From the NCBI RefSeq assembly GCF_016598535.1, contig NZ_CP066779.1:4028053-4092052 (forward strand): a stretch of DNA of 64,000 nucleotides. The letters are read 5' to 3'. Under the pieces are notes generated by a model. That model saw nothing but the letters and a program-made list of their open reading frames with translations, was not told where the DNA came from and did no database searches. Source of the stretch: Rhodococcus sp. P-2. Lineage in GTDB: Bacteria; Actinomycetota; Actinomycetes; Mycobacteriales; Mycobacteriaceae. Of this stretch, positions 8,773 through 18,656 are shown one piece after another; the stretch's first letter is position 1, and each line of letters starts with the position of its first letter. The position numbers and the translations under genes are program-made.

Positions 8773-11457
8773 GTGGTGACCAGTGCAGCTCCAGAGAACC
8801 CCCAGACCCCCGCCGACGCCCTACCCAAGAGCTGGGACCCCAGCGCGGTAGAGGCCGATCTGTATCAGGGCTGGGTAGACGCCGGGTACTTCCAGGCCGA
8901 CGCGACCAGCGACAAGCCCGGCTACTCCATCGTGCTGCCGCCCCCGAACGTCACCGGCAGCCTGCACATGGGCCACGCCCTCGATCACACCCTCATGGAC
9001 GTCCTCAGTCGCCGCAAGCGGATGCAGGGCTACGAGGTGCTGTGGCTGCCGGGCATGGACCACGCCGGTATCGCCACGCAGTCCGTCGTCGAGAAGCAAC
9101 TCGCTGCCGAGGGCAAGACCAAGGAAGATTTCGGCCGCGAGCTGTTCATCGACAAGGTCTGGGACTGGAAGCGCGAATCCGGCGGAACCATCGGTGGCCA
9201 GATGCGGCGCATCGGTGACGGCGTCGACTGGAGTCGTGATCGTTTCACGATGGACGAGGGCCTCTCGCGCGCCGTCCAGACCGTCTTCAAGCGCATGTTC
9301 GACGAGGGCTTGATCTACCGCGCCGAGCGTCTCGTGAACTGGTCGCCGGTGCTGCAGACCGCGATCTCCGACATCGAGGTGAAGTTCGAGGATGTCGAAG
9401 GTGAGCTGGTCTCCCTGCGCTACGGCTCGCTCGACGACAACGAGCCGCACGTCATCGTCGCGACCACTCGCGTCGAGACGATGCTCGGTGATACCGCAGT
9501 GGCGGTCCACCCCGAAGACGAGCGCTACAAGCACCTCGTCGGCACCACCCTCGATCATCCGTTCACCGGACGTCAGATCCCGATCATCGCGGACGACTAC
9601 GTCGACCCCGAGTTCGGAACCGGCGCTGTGAAGATCACGCCGGCTCACGACCCCAACGACTTCGAGATGGGCCTGCGGCACAACTTGCCGATGCCCACCA
9701 TCATGGACAAGACCGGCAAGATCGCCGACACCGGAACCGAATTCGACGGTATGGACCGCTTCGAGGCTCGCGTCAAGGTTCGCGAAGCCCTCGCCGAGCA
9801 GGGACGCGTCGTCGCCGAGAAGCGCCCGTACCTGCACAGCGTCGGGCACTCCGAGCGCAGTGGCGAGGCCATCGAGCCTCGTCTCTCGTTGCAGTGGTGG
9901 GTCAAGGTCGAGACGCTCGCCAAGGCTGCGGGTGACGCGGTTCGCAACGGGGACACCGTCATTCACCCGGCGAGCCAGGAGCCACGCTGGTTCGACTGGG
10001 TCGACAACATGCACGACTGGTGCATTTCCCGTCAGCTCTGGTGGGGTCACCGCATTCCGGTCTGGTACGGCCCCGAGGGTGAAGTTGCGTGCTTCGGTCC
10101 CGACGAAACGGCACCGGAAGGCTGGGTCCAGGATCCCGACGTCCTCGACACCTGGTTCTCCTCGGGACTGTGGCCCTTCTCGACGATGGGTTGGCCCGAC
10201 AAGACGCCCGAACTCGAAAAGTTCTATCCCACCAGCGTTCTCGTCACCGGCTACGACATCCTGTTCTTCTGGGTCGCCCGCATGATGATGTTCGGCACGT
10301 ACGTGTCCGAGGACGAGTCGATCACCGCCGGTCCGGGTAAGTCGGGCGCGCAGATGCCGTTCAAGGACGTGTTCCTGCACGGACTGGTTCGCGATCAGTA
10401 CGGCAAGAAGATGTCGAAGTCTCGTGGCAACGGTATCGACCCACTCGACTGGGTCGATCGTTTCGGCGCCGACGCCCTGCGATTCACACTCGCACGCGGC
10501 GCCAACCCGGGCAGTGACCTGTCCGTCGGTGAGGATTCGGCGCAGTCCTCGCGCAACTTCGCGACCAAGTTGTTCAACGCGACCAAGTTCGCTCTGATGA
10601 ACGGCGCTGCTCCCGCGCCGCTGCCCGCTCGAAGCGAACTGACCGACGCCGATCGTTGGATCCTCGACCGTCTCGACACGGTCCAGGCCGAGGCGGACGC
10701 CGCATTCGATCGCTACGAGTTCAGCAAGGCGTGCGAAGGCCTGTTCCACTTCGCGTGGGACGAGGTCTGTGACTGGTACCTCGAACTCGCCAAGGTGCAG
10801 TTCGCCGGCGACGAGGCCGTCGCCGCGAACACCCGCGCCGTGCTCGGCAACGTTCTCGATGCATTGCTCCGCCTCCTGCACCCGGTCATTCCGTTCGTGA
10901 CCGAAACCCTGTGGAAGGTGCTCACCGGCGGCGAGTCCGTCGTCGTCGCCGACTGGCCCACGTTGTCCGGCGTCGCAGTCGACGCCCAGGCCGCCACCAG
11001 GATCGAAGACACGCAGAAGCTGATCACCGAGGTGCGACGTTTCCGAAACGATCAGGGACTCAAGCCTTCCCAGAAGGTCCCGGCGCGTGCGTCCGGGCTC
11101 TCGGAGGCAGGCATGGACGGCCAGTTCGCCTACGTGGCGGCGCTTGCCAAGCTGACCGAACCCGAAGAAGGATTCACCGCGTCGATCTCCGTCGAGGTGC
11201 GTCTGAGCCAGGGAACCGTCACTGTCGACATCGACACCTCGGGCACCATCGACCTCGGCGCCGAGAAGAAGCGGCTCGAAAAGGACCTCGCGGCAGCGCA
11301 GAAGGAACTCGTCACCGCTGACAACAAGCTGGCGAACGAGGCCTTCCTGGCGAAGGCGCCCGACGCCGTCGTCGACAAGATCAAGACACGTCGCCAGATC
11401 GCCGTCGAAGAGATCGAGCGCATCACAGGACGTCTGAAGGAGTTGGCCGACAAGTGA
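8773..11457 (+). CDS. valS: Valyl-tRNA synthetase
   Basis: This cytoplasmic class I enzyme charges tRNA-Val. At 894 residues it is full length. The HIGH-type motif is HMGHAL in the N-terminal Rossmann fold, the editing domain lies at about residues 220-360, and the KMSKS loop appears as KKMSKSRG. The anticodon-binding domain is followed by the C-terminal coiled coil typical of ValRS ([19 protein letters not shown]). Two GTG codons in a row (8773, 8776) are possible starts. The stop overlaps the GTG of folC by four bases, so the two are translationally coupled. Confidence 0.97.
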   Translation: MVTSAAPENPQTPADALPKSWDPSAVEADLYQGWVDAGYFQADATSDKPGYSIVLPPPNVTGSLHMGHALDHTLMDVLSRRKRMQGYEVLWLPGMDHAGIATQSVVEKQLAAEGKTKEDFGRELFIDKVWDWKRESGGTIGGQMRRIGDGVDWSRDRFTMDEGLSRAVQTVFKRMFDEGLIYRAERLVNWSPVLQTAISDIEVKFEDVEGELVSLRYGSLDDNEPHVIVATTRVETMLGDTAVAVHPEDERYKHLVGTTLDHPFTGRQIPIIADDYVDPEFGTGAVKITPAHDPNDFEMGLRHNLPMPTIMDKTGKIADTGTEFDGMDRFEARVKVREALAEQGRVVAEKRPYLHSVGHSERSGEAIEPRLSLQWWVKVETLAKAAGDAVRNGDTVIHPASQEPRWFDWVDNMHDWCISRQLWWGHRIPVWYGPEGEVACFGPDETAPEGWVQDPDVLDTWFSSGLWPFSTMGWPDKTPELEKFYPTSVLVTGYDILFFWVARMMMFGTYVSEDESITAGPGKSGAQMPFKDVFLHGLVRDQYGKKMSKSRGNGIDPLDWVDRFGADALRFTLARGANPGSDLSVGEDSAQSSRNFATKLFNATKFALMNGAAPAPLPARSELTDADRWILDRLDTVQAEADAAFDRYEFSKACEGLFHFAWDEVCDWYLELAKVQFAGDEAVAANTRAVLGNVLDALLRLLHPVIPFVTETLWKVLTGGESVVVADWPTLSGVAVDAQAATRIEDTQKLITEVRRFRNDQGLKPSQKVPARASGLSEAGMDGQFAYVAALAKLTEPEEGFTASISVEVRLSQGTVTVDIDTSGTIDLGAEKKRLEKDLAAAQKELVTADNKLANEAFLAKAPDAVVDKIKTRRQIAVEEIERITGRLKELADK

Positions 11458-12893
11458 GTTCGTACGAGCCGTCCCAATTCGACGCTCAGAGTTCGGTTCC
11501 GACTCCGGTCGACATCGCCGAACTGGCGCTGGTGGAAGCAGAACTCGACAAGCGTTGGCCCGAGACCAAGATCGAGCCGTCACTGACTCGTATCGAGGCG
11601 CTCATGGATGTCCTGGGCTCGCCCCAGCACAACTATCCGTCGGTGCACGTCACGGGAACCAACGGCAAGACGTCGGTGACGCGCATGATCGACTCGTTGA
11701 TGACGGCTCTGCATCGTCGTACCGGCCGAACCACCAGCCCACACCTGCAGATCGCGACCGAGCGGATCAGCATCGACGGTCATCCGATCTCACCGCGGCT
11801 CTACGTGGACACGTTCCGCGAGATCGAGCCGTACGTGCAGATGATCGACGCACAGTCCGAGGAAGCCGGGGGACCGGCGATGAGCAAGTTCGAAGTGCTC
11901 ACCGCCATGGCCTATGCGGCGTTCGCGGAGGCTCCGGTCGACGTCGCCGTCGTGGAGGTCGGACTCGGCGGACGATGGGATGCCACCAACGTGATCGACG
12001 GACAGGTCGCGGTGATCACGCCGATCAGTCTCGATCACGCCGAGTACCTGGGAACCGATCTTGCCGGGATCGCGGAGGAGAAGGCCGGGATCATCAAGAA
12101 GGGCCGCGAGGACCTGGTTCCGGTGGACACCGTCGCGATCATCGCCGAGCAGACTCCCGAGGTCATGGAGGTATTGCTGCGGCGAGCCGTCGAGGTCGAG
12201 GCCGCAGTCGCTCGCGAAGGCTCCGAGTTCAAGGTGCTCGCTCGCCAGATCGCGGTAGGCGGACAGCAGCTCGAACTTCAGGGCCTGAGCGGTGTGTACA
12301 CCGACATCTTCCTGCCGCTTCACGGCGAGCATCAGGCGCGCAACGCGGCGCTTGCGCTCGCTGCTGTCGAGGCGTTCTTCGGTGCCGGTCCGGATCGACA
12401 ACTCGATCAGGACGCAATCCGCAACGGGTTCGCCTCGATCGTCAATCCTGGTCGCCTCGAACGTGTTCGGAGTGCGCCGACCGTATTTCTCGACGCCGCC
12501 CACAACCCTGACGGTGCACGCGCACTCGCGGCCGCACTGGCCGCGGAGTTCGATTTCCGCAAGCTCGTGGGAGTGGTCAGCGTCATGGCGGACAAAGACG
12601 TCGACGCCATCTTGACCGCATTCGAATCCGTCTTCGACGAGATCGTCGTCACCCACAACGGGTCACCCCGGGCGATGGACGTCGAGGAGTTGGCGAACAT
12701 TGCCGTCGCGAAGTTCGGCGACGAGCGCGTCGTCGTGGCGCCGGTGCTTGCCGACGCCTTGGAAGTCGCGATCGAAATCGCCGAGCAGGTGGCCGAACCC
12801 GGCGAAGCCGTATCAGGGGCAGGTGTCGTGGTGACGGGATCCGTCGTGACCGCAGGCGCTGCCCGCACGCTGTTCGGAAAGGACCCCGCGTGA
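11454..12893 (+). CDS. folC: Dihydrofolate synthase / folylpolyglutamate synthase
   Basis: FolC joins glutamate to dihydropteroate and then extends the glutamate tail of folates. The 479-residue protein has the Mur-ligase-like P-loop [11 protein letters not shown] (about residue 64), the central ligase motifs ([22 protein letters not shown]) and the C-terminal domain with [11 protein letters not shown]. It starts at GTG 11454 inside the valS stop and ends in a GTGA overlap with the next gene, so it sits in the middle of a coupled operon valS-folC-DUF4233-ndk. The same order occurs in mycobacteria. Confidence 0.96.
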   Translation: MSSYEPSQFDAQSSVPTPVDIAELALVEAELDKRWPETKIEPSLTRIEALMDVLGSPQHNYPSVHVTGTNGKTSVTRMIDSLMTALHRRTGRTTSPHLQIATERISIDGHPISPRLYVDTFREIEPYVQMIDAQSEEAGGPAMSKFEVLTAMAYAAFAEAPVDVAVVEVGLGGRWDATNVIDGQVAVITPISLDHAEYLGTDLAGIAEEKAGIIKKGREDLVPVDTVAIIAEQTPEVMEVLLRRAVEVEAAVAREGSEFKVLARQIAVGGQQLELQGLSGVYTDIFLPLHGEHQARNAALALAAVEAFFGAGPDRQLDQDAIRNGFASIVNPGRLERVRSAPTVFLDAAHNPDGARALAAALAAEFDFRKLVGVVSVMADKDVDAILTAFESVFDEIVVTHNGSPRAMDVEELANIAVAKFGDERVVVAPVLADALEVAIEIAEQVAEPGEAVSGAGVVVTGSVVTAGAARTLFGKDPA

Positions 12894-13360
12894 GTACCCC
12901 GTCAGATGCCAATCCCGAGTCCGGCGACCACGAGTCCGGAGACCACGAGTCCGGAGACCACGAGTTCGGAGACACTGCCGGCGAGTTCGGGCCTCCGACC
13001 AAGGACCCGTGGAAAAGTTTCCGCGGAGTAATGGCCGGAACCCTGATCCTCGAGGCGATCGTCGTGCTGCTGGCTTTGCCGGTCGTCGCGGTCGTCGGTG
13101 GTGGTCTCACCGCGGCCTCCGCGGGATTCATCATCGGGTTGGCGGTGCTGATGATTCTGGGTGCGGGCATCCAGGGCAAGCCGTGGGCGATGGGGTTCAA
13201 CGTCGCACTGCAGGTGATTCTTCTGTTCGGTTTCTTCGTCCACCCGTCGATCGCCGGTGTCGCGATCACCTTCGGGATCGTCTGGGGATACCTCGTCTAC
13301 CTGCAGAGAGACATCAAGCGCCGAATGGACAAGGGCCTGCTTCCCGGTCAGCGGGACTGA
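12890..13360 (+). CDS. DUF4233 membrane protein
   Basis: A 156-residue integral membrane protein of unknown function that follows folC in many actinobacteria. The first 40 residues are hydrophilic and contain a five-residue tandem repeat (GDHES). After WKSFRGVMAGTLILEAIVVLLALP come about four hydrophobic segments, and the protein ends in a basic tail (RDIKRRMDKGLLPGQRD). It overlaps folC by four bases. No catalytic motif is visible. Conserved linkage to folC and ndk suggests constitutive expression rather than a known role. Confidence 0.85.
   Translation: MSTPSDANPESGDHESGDHESGDHEFGDTAGEFGPPTKDPWKSFRGVMAGTLILEAIVVLLALPVVAVVGGGLTAASAGFIIGLAVLMILGAGIQGKPWAMGFNVALQVILLFGFFVHPSIAGVAITFGIVWGYLVYLQRDIKRRMDKGLLPGQRD
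12917..12973. repeat. 15-bp in-frame tandem repeat
   Basis: About 3.8 copies of a 15-bp unit lie in the 5' end of the DUF4233 gene, each encoding ESGDH. Copies differ by one base or less, and the period keeps the frame. Copy number could vary between strains without harming the protein. Confidence 0.85.
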
Positions 13361-13378
13361 CCATTTAGGCTGTCCGCT

Positions 13379-13798
13379 GTGACTGAGCGCACCCTCGTAC
13401 TGATCAAGCCCGACGCCGTTGCCCGTGGATACGTAGGAGAAATCCTCAGCCGTATCGAGCGCAAAGGCCTGACAATTGCAGCACTCGACCTCCGCGTAGC
13501 TTCCGAAGAGGTGGCTGGTAGCCACTACGCAGAACACGCCGAGCGCCCGTTCTACCCGAGCTTGTTGGAGTTCATCACCTCCGGTCCGCTGGTGGCCGCA
13601 GTGCTCGAAGGCCCCCGCGCCATCGCTGCTTTCCGTCAGTTGGCCGGCGGAACCGACCCGGTAGACAAGGCTCTTCCGGGCACGATCCGCGGCGACTTCG
13701 GACTCGAAGCGCAGCAGAACCTCGTTCACGGCAGTGACTCCGTGGAGTCGGCAGAGCGCGAAATCGCTCTGTGGTTCCCCGCGCTGTCGTCCATCTGA
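13379..13798 (+). CDS. ndk: Nucleoside diphosphate kinase
   Basis: Ndk moves the gamma-phosphate from ATP to other NDPs through a phosphohistidine. The 139-residue length is normal. It opens with [21 protein letters not shown]. The catalytic His is in [16 protein letters not shown], and the Kpn-loop region [14 protein letters not shown] is present. It starts at GTG 13379, 18 bp after the DUF4233 stop, and is probably the last gene of the valS operon, because GC-rich hairpins follow at once. Confidence 0.97.
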   Translation: MTERTLVLIKPDAVARGYVGEILSRIERKGLTIAALDLRVASEEVAGSHYAEHAERPFYPSLLEFITSGPLVAAVLEGPRAIAAFRQLAGGTDPVDKALPGTIRGDFGLEAQQNLVHGSDSVESAEREIALWFPALSSI

Positions 13799-13802
13799 AT
13801 CT

Positions 13803-13845
13803 CCGATTCGGGCCTCCGGCCCACATGAACGGGCCTTGGGCCCAC
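13803..13845 (+). terminator. Two tandem GC-rich hairpins after ndk
   Basis: Two similar modules follow the ndk stop, each with a GGGCC...GGCCC stem and then the same CACAT sequence. They look like a duplicated terminator. Neither is followed by a T tract. The exact ends are approximate. Confidence 0.5.
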
Positions 13846-13869
13846 ATCTCCACAGCGAATTCTCGGCAC

Positions 13870-13922
13870 GTATCCCACATCGGTGCGCCCTTTGCAGTTG
13901 CAGGCGCATTGATGTGGGATAC
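13870..13922. other. Large hairpin between ndk and rne
   Basis: Arms 13870-13881 and 13911-13922 are a perfect 12-bp inverted repeat (GTATCCCACATC and its complement). Pairing continues inward through two G-T pairs and six more Watson-Crick pairs, giving about 20 bp around a 13-base loop that contains TGCAGTTGCA. It may end ndk transcripts, or be the 5' structure of the rne leader. Confidence 0.65.
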
Positions 13923-14247
13923 TGCTTTCAGTTGAACCGCAATTTGTTTTACGCACGTTCAACCGGATGACACCTAGGTTCGATGCCCTTTCATCGCTGC
14001 TCCAGGTCAACAGGAAATCCCTGGACCTCTGCACGCTGGATGATCAGGCGCTCGCGCACAGGACAACGGCCATCCAGCCAGGCACTTCATGTGCTCGCAG
14101 TGAATAACGGGCACTGCGATCCATGCGGAGCGAGACCTTACAATCTCGCACTCACTTCTGGGTGCGAGTACACACAGCACGCTCCCGCGTGGCCGCGTGA
14201 CAACTCGACTTCTGGGTTGGACGCGCCCGGGGGCTGAGGAGACTTAC

Positions 14248-17200
14248 GTGGCCGATCAATCCCCAACCGAATCAGATTCCAGCACCACCCCGGAATTTCC
14301 CGACAAGATGCGCGTACACGCGCTGGCGAAGCTGCTCGGTGTCACCAGCAAGCAGGTCCTTGCCGAAGCCGCAGCGCTCGGTACCGAGTTGCGTAGTGCG
14401 CAGTCGAGTCTCCAGCGTGACGTTGCCCAGCGGATTCACGCGTCGCTGACTTCCGCGGCCGAGGCCATCGAGCCGGTCGTCGCCGAGCTCGACACCCTCA
14501 TCGACCCGGTTGTCGAGGCGCCTGTTGCCGAGGAGCCTGCTGCAGAAGCCCCCGCGGAGGCTCCTGTTGCAGAGGCTCCGGCCGAGAAGCCCGTGAGGGC
14601 TCGTCGAACCCGCAAAAAGGCAGTAGTTGTCGAAGAGCCGGCAGCCGAAGAAGCGGTGGATCCGGCTGTCGCCGAGATCAGCGCTGGACTTGACGCCGCT
14701 GCTGCGCTGCAGAGCAAGGAAGCCGAGCAGTCCGATCTGTTCACTTCCTTCGAGGCACCGCAGACCCATCAGCCCGAGGCGGCCCCCGCCGCGCCGCAGG
14801 TCCCGCTGTTCTTGCAGCCGGATCTCGAAGCAGCCGAGGCAGCTCCGCGTCGCCGTCGCGCTCGCCGCGAGCCCGCAGCACCGGCAGTCGTCGAAGAGAA
14901 GCAGACTGCGGAAACCGAAACAGTCGCACCCGAGGCCTCGCCGGTTACAGTTCCTGCCGTCGAAGAGCCGGCTGTGACCGCTCCGCAAACCGAGGGTGAG
15001 AGCGCCGAGTCCGATGACGAGGACGACGATCAGCCGCGTCGCCGTCGTCGTGGACGCCGTGGACGTGGCCGTGGCCGCGGAGAACAGGGTGGAGATCAGG
15101 GCAGCGAGCAGGGTTCGGACGAAGAGTCGGATACCGCTACCGACTCGGAGCAGGAATCTGCCCCTGTGGCAGTCGAGAAGCAAACCGAAGACGTTGCCGG
15201 CGAAGAATCCGGTGAGAAGTCCGAGTCCACCGCGGATGCGGATTCCGAGAACGCCGACGATTCCGATCTCGACGCCGACGGATCGAGCCGCCGTCGCCGT
15301 CGCCGTCGCCGTCGCAAGACCGGAACCGATGGAGCCACCGACGCGACTGCGACGTCCGAGGACGATCCGCCGAACACCGTCGTTCACGAGCGCGAACCTC
15401 GCAACAAGACCCGCGTCAAGGACGAGGTCCAGGGCATCAGTGGTTCGACGCGTCTGGAAGCGAAGCGTCAGCGTCGCCGCGACGGTCGTGACGCGGGCCG
15501 TCGTCGCCCGCCGATCCTGACCGAGTCGGAGTTCCTCGCCCGTCGTGAGGCCGTCGATCGCGTCATGGTTGTGCGCGATCGAGCAGACAGCGGTCAACCG
15601 CATGCGACTACACAGGTGGCAGTCCTCGAAGACGGAGTGCTGGTCGAGCACTTCGTCACCAACTCGGCATCAGCGTCGATGGTCGGCAACGTGTACCTCG
15701 GACGTGTTCAGAACGTGCTCCCCAGCATGGAAGCTGCGTTCATCGACATCGGACGTGGCCGCAACGGTGTTCTCTACGCCGGTGAGGTCAACTGGGAGGC
15801 CGCCGGTCTCGGTGGCAACTCGCGCAAGATCGAGCAGGCTCTCAAGCCTGGCGATCAGGTGCTCGTTCAGGTCAGCAAGGATCCGGTCGGTCACAAGGGT
15901 GCTCGACTGACCACACAGATTTCGCTTGCCGGTCGTTTCCTCGTCTACGTGCCCGGTGGTACGTCCACGGGTATCAGCCGCAAGCTTCCGGACACCGAGC
16001 GCAAGCGTCTCAAGGAAATCCTGCGCGACATCGTTCCCGCCGACGCCGGCGTGATCATCCGCACGGCGTCCGAGGGCGTCAGCGAAGAAGAGTTGGCGCG
16101 GGACGTGACTCGTCTGCAGGCTCAGTGGGCCGGCATCGAGGAGCAGGCCGCGGCTGCGGACACCGGCAAGTCCGGCAACCCGCAGGCGCTGTACGAAGAG
16201 CCTGACATGCTGGTCAAGGTCATTCGTGATCTGTTCAACGAGGACTTCTCCAAGCTGGTCATCGAGGGCGAGAAGGCGCATACGACGGTCGAGAACTACA
16301 TCAACTCCGTTGCGCCCGACCTGCTTCCGCGGCTCGAGAAGTACACGCCGAACAACGGTATCGACGTCTTCGCGGCTCGCCGTATCGACGAGCAGTTGGC
16401 CAAGGCGCTCGATCGCAAGGTGTGGCTGCCGTCCGGCGGCACCCTGGTGATCGACCGCACCGAGGCCATGACTGTCGTCGACGTCAACACCGGCAAGTTC
16501 ACCGGAGCCGGCGGAAACCTCGAAGAGACCGTCACTCGTAACAACCTCGAAGCAGCCGAGGAGATCGTTCGCCAGATGCGCCTGCGGGACATCGGCGGAA
16601 TGATCGTCGTCGACTTCATCGACATGGTCCTCGAATCGAACCGGGACCTGGTTCTGCGTCGGCTCACCGAATGCCTGGGTCGCGATCGCACGCGCCATCA
16701 GGTGTCGGAGGTCACGTCACTCGGACTCGTGCAGATGACTCGCAAGAAGTTGGGTACCGGATTGGTCGAGGCCTTCTCGACTACCTGTGAGCACTGCCAC
16801 GGCCGCGGCATCATCGTCCACTCCGAGCCCGTCGAGGTGAAGTCCTCGGACGACGGCGGATCGCGTTCGGGCTCGCAGCGCAGTGATTCCGGTACCTCGC
16901 GCAAGAACAAGCGTGGCCGCGGGGACAAGTCGGCTTCGACCGAATCCAACGGACAGGAAGCTCCGGCGCCGGAGGTTCCGGCCGTCGACGCGACGGTCAA
17001 GCGGGCTCATCCGGTGGCATTGGCGATGGCCTCGCATCACCACGAGGACGACGAGACCGTCGCGGCCGACTCGATCGAGTCCGATTCCGCTGGTACGTCT
17101 TCGGGGGACGATGCATCCAAAAGTGCCGATCGGCAACAGGATCGGCCGATCGATACTCCTGCTGCTACTGAGCGCCCTGACGTTTCTGTTGTGGACTCTG

Positions 17201-17505
17201 CTGCGGAAGAAGCTCCCGCAGTGGACAACGAGTCGGCTGCAGCTTCGGCCGAAGCAGCTCCGCGAGGTCGTCGGCGTAGTCGCCGGGCGTCGCGGGCAGC
17301 GTCGGCACCGGTTGCCGAGGCGGCTCCCGAGGTGGGCACGGTCTTCGTGATTCCGACTCCGGAACCCGCAGCGGAAGCGGTCGTGGAGAACGTCCAGGCT
17401 CCGGCCATCGAGGTTCCGGCCGAGGAAGAAGTTGTCGTCGTCAAGCGGCCTCGTCGCAGGCGTGCAGCAGCACGTCCCGCGGGTCCGCCGGTCGACGGAG
17501 AGTAA
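14248..17505 (+). CDS. rne: Ribonuclease E/G
   Basis: This is the main endoribonuclease for mRNA decay and rRNA/tRNA processing. The 1085 residues fall into a small N-terminal domain (KMRVHALAKLLGVTSKQVL), an Ala/Pro/Glu-rich disordered arm with Arg-rich islands (about 90-400), the catalytic core, and a second disordered arm (about 865 to the end). The core has the S1 region (VGNVYLGRVQNVLPSMEAAF, about 478), the DNase-I-like site with magnesium Asp (TVVDVNTGKFTG, about 742; VVDFIDM) and the zinc-link Cys pair in TCEHCHGRG (about 847). GTG 14248 was chosen for its GAGGAG site. The two-arm plan is typical of actinobacteria, where the arms bind RNA and partner proteins. Confidence 0.95.
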   Translation: MADQSPTESDSSTTPEFPDKMRVHALAKLLGVTSKQVLAEAAALGTELRSAQSSLQRDVAQRIHASLTSAAEAIEPVVAELDTLIDPVVEAPVAEEPAAEAPAEAPVAEAPAEKPVRARRTRKKAVVVEEPAAEEAVDPAVAEISAGLDAAAALQSKEAEQSDLFTSFEAPQTHQPEAAPAAPQVPLFLQPDLEAAEAAPRRRRARREPAAPAVVEEKQTAETETVAPEASPVTVPAVEEPAVTAPQTEGESAESDDEDDDQPRRRRRGRRGRGRGRGEQGGDQGSEQGSDEESDTATDSEQESAPVAVEKQTEDVAGEESGEKSESTADADSENADDSDLDADGSSRRRRRRRRRKTGTDGATDATATSEDDPPNTVVHEREPRNKTRVKDEVQGISGSTRLEAKRQRRRDGRDAGRRRPPILTESEFLARREAVDRVMVVRDRADSGQPHATTQVAVLEDGVLVEHFVTNSASASMVGNVYLGRVQNVLPSMEAAFIDIGRGRNGVLYAGEVNWEAAGLGGNSRKIEQALKPGDQVLVQVSKDPVGHKGARLTTQISLAGRFLVYVPGGTSTGISRKLPDTERKRLKEILRDIVPADAGVIIRTASEGVSEEELARDVTRLQAQWAGIEEQAAAADTGKSGNPQALYEEPDMLVKVIRDLFNEDFSKLVIEGEKAHTTVENYINSVAPDLLPRLEKYTPNNGIDVFAARRIDEQLAKALDRKVWLPSGGTLVIDRTEAMTVVDVNTGKFTGAGGNLEETVTRNNLEAAEEIVRQMRLRDIGGMIVVDFIDMVLESNRDLVLRRLTECLGRDRTRHQVSEVTSLGLVQMTRKKLGTGLVEAFSTTCEHCHGRGIIVHSEPVEVKSSDDGGSRSGSQRSDSGTSRKNKRGRGDKSASTESNGQEAPAPEVPAVDATVKRAHPVALAMASHHHEDDETVAADSIESDSAGTSSGDDASKSADRQQDRPIDTPAATERPDVSVVDSAAEEAPAVDNESAAASAEAAPRGRRRSRRASRAASAPVAEAAPEVGTVFVIPTPEPAAEAVVENVQAPAIEVPAEEEVVVVKRPRRRRAAARPAGPPVDGE

Positions 17506-17522
17506 GAACTATCGGTTTCGGT

Positions 17523-17561
17523 CGGTTGGATGTCCTGGCGATGAGCGAGGGCATCCAACCG
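17523..17561 (+). terminator. rne terminator hairpin
   Basis: A perfect 10-bp stem (17523-17532 with 17552-17561, CGGTTGGATG and its complement) can extend inward with one mismatch. It starts 18 bases after the rne stop. There is no strong T tract. Confidence 0.6.
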
Positions 17562-17626
17562 TTATCCGAAGTTTCAGCTGGTAGAAGCAGTACAGAGTAG
17601 TGAGCACCACCCCTCGGCGGGGCGGT

Positions 17627-17656
17627 TTGACCCTGACGGTTGCTTTCCCGTAACCT
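17627..17656 (+). promoter_or_regulatory. Likely housekeeping promoter of rplU-rpmA
   Basis: TTGACC and TAACCT are separated by 18 bases, a good fit to a SigA-type promoter. It would give a 5' UTR of about 160 bases before rplU. The rest of the 318-base gap (17506-17823) holds the rne terminator and no gene. The long UTR leaves room for a ribosomal-protein leader, but I could not identify one. Confidence 0.5.
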
Positions 17657-17823
17657 TGGAGGGTCGCCACCCGGCGGTAGAGATTCCGTGTGCCTAGAGT
17701 GCGCGTGAATGTCCCGGTACGTCAGTACCGAGCCGAGGTGACATAAACCAGACCAGTCGCGATGCATTTGAAGCCTCAGGCAGCAGCGCGAGCAAGTTCG
17801 AAGAAGCAAGGGGTAGCCCTCCG

Positions 17824-18135
17824 ATGGCAACGTACGCGATCGTCAAGACCGGCGGAAAGCAGTACAAGGTCGCTGTTGGTGACCTCGTCAAGGTCGAGAA
17901 GATCGAGGGTGAGCCCGGCACTGCTGTCTCGCTTGCTCCCGTTCTCGTGGTCGACGGATCTGACCTGACCACCGACGCGGCCAAGCTGGCCAAGGTCGCA
18001 GTCACCAGTGAGATCGTCGAGCACACCAAGGGCCCGAAGATCCGCATCCACAAGTTCAAGAACAAGACCGGTTACCACAAGCGTCAGGGCCACAGGCAGC
18101 CGATCACGGTGCTCAAGGTCACGGGCATCAAGTAA
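17824..18135 (+). CDS. rplU: 50S ribosomal protein L21
   Basis: A full-length L21 of 103 residues: it opens [26 protein letters not shown] and ends in the family signature [24 protein letters not shown]. It binds 23S rRNA in the large subunit. It is followed 42 bp later by rpmA, the usual pair. The ribosome binding site is AGGGG just before the ATG. Confidence 0.98.
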   Translation: MATYAIVKTGGKQYKVAVGDLVKVEKIEGEPGTAVSLAPVLVVDGSDLTTDAAKLAKVAVTSEIVEHTKGPKIRIHKFKNKTGYHKRQGHRQPITVLKVTGIK

Positions 18136-18177
18136 CCAGTTCTTTCTAGCTAATTTCACCCGAGGAGGGTCAATAGC

Positions 18178-18447
18178 ATGGCACATAAGAAGGGTGCATC
18201 CAGCTCCCGTAACGGTCGCGATTCAAACGCCCAGCGCCTCGGCGTGAAGCGCTTCGGCGGCCAGTCGGTCAGCGCAGGCGAAATCCTGGTTCGCCAGCGC
18301 GGCACGCACTTCCACCCCGGCGTCAACGTCGGCCGTGGCGGCGACGACACCCTGTTCGCTCTCGCTGCCGGTGCAGTCGAGTTCGGTCAGAAGCGTGGAC
18401 GCAAGACCGTGAACATCGTTCCGGCCGTCGTTGCGGCTGAGGTCTAG
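18178..18447 (+). CDS. rpmA: 50S ribosomal protein L27
   Basis: An 89-residue L27. It begins [30 protein letters not shown], the conserved N-terminal tail that reaches the peptidyl-transferase centre. There is no N-terminal cleavage extension of the kind found in Firmicutes. A GGAGG ribosome binding site precedes the ATG. It is probably cotranscribed with rplU and ends before a strong terminator. Confidence 0.98.
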
Positions 18448-18464
18448 TCTTTCTCGCTAGTTGT

Positions 18465-18500
18465 GCGTCACCGGTTCTACTTTCGGTAAGAGAGTGACGC
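18465..18500 (+). terminator. Minor hairpin after rpmA
   Basis: A 7-bp stem, GCGTCAC with GTGACGC (18465-18471 and 18494-18500), lies just upstream of the main terminator. It may act with it or pause polymerase. Confidence 0.4.
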
Positions 18501-18512
18501 GTTCCAAGCTCC

Positions 18513-18567
18513 CGATAGGGGCGGACCAGGGTTGAAATAACCCGGTCCGCCCCTATCGTTTGTTTAA
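18513..18567 (+). terminator. Strong intrinsic terminator of rplU-rpmA
   Basis: A stem of about 20 bp (arms 18513-18533 and 18539-18558, one bulged A) closes on a short GAAAT-type loop and is followed by TTTGTTTAA. This is the clearest classical terminator in the window. Confidence 0.9.
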
Positions 18568-18656
18568 GCAGTACCTGTTTTCCCGAGCAACCCTGCTCAC
18601 CAGAGTTCAGCTCATCGCGTGAGACCCGCAATTGACTGAGGAAGGATCCGGCAGTC

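Larger units (their letters stand above)
13799..14247 (+). other. Long non-coding leader region upstream of rne
   Basis: There is no convincing gene in these 449 bases. They hold, in order, the two post-ndk hairpins, a large hairpin (13870-13922), a 7-bp inverted repeat (GTTGAAC, arms 13931-13937 and 13957-13963), and a 7-bp hairpin (14145-14151 with 14162-14168). An open frame at 13983-14237 has no family resemblance. RNase E genes in other bacteria, including mycobacteria, carry long structured 5' UTRs, so this may be a regulatory leader. The promoter could not be fixed. Confidence 0.6.

Noticed and set aside
8821..11583. A 920-codon open frame on the minus strand opposite valS
   Set aside because: It mirrors valS exactly, has no family motif, and long antisense frames are common in GC-rich genomes.
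13983..14237. An 84-codon frame in the rne leader
   Set aside because: It has no ribosome binding site, no homology I recognise, and mixed codon bias; the region is better explained as structured leader.
17656..17823. A ribosomal-protein L21 leader RNA
   Set aside because: The space is right, but I could not find the paired elements of a known leader; a covariance search would be needed.
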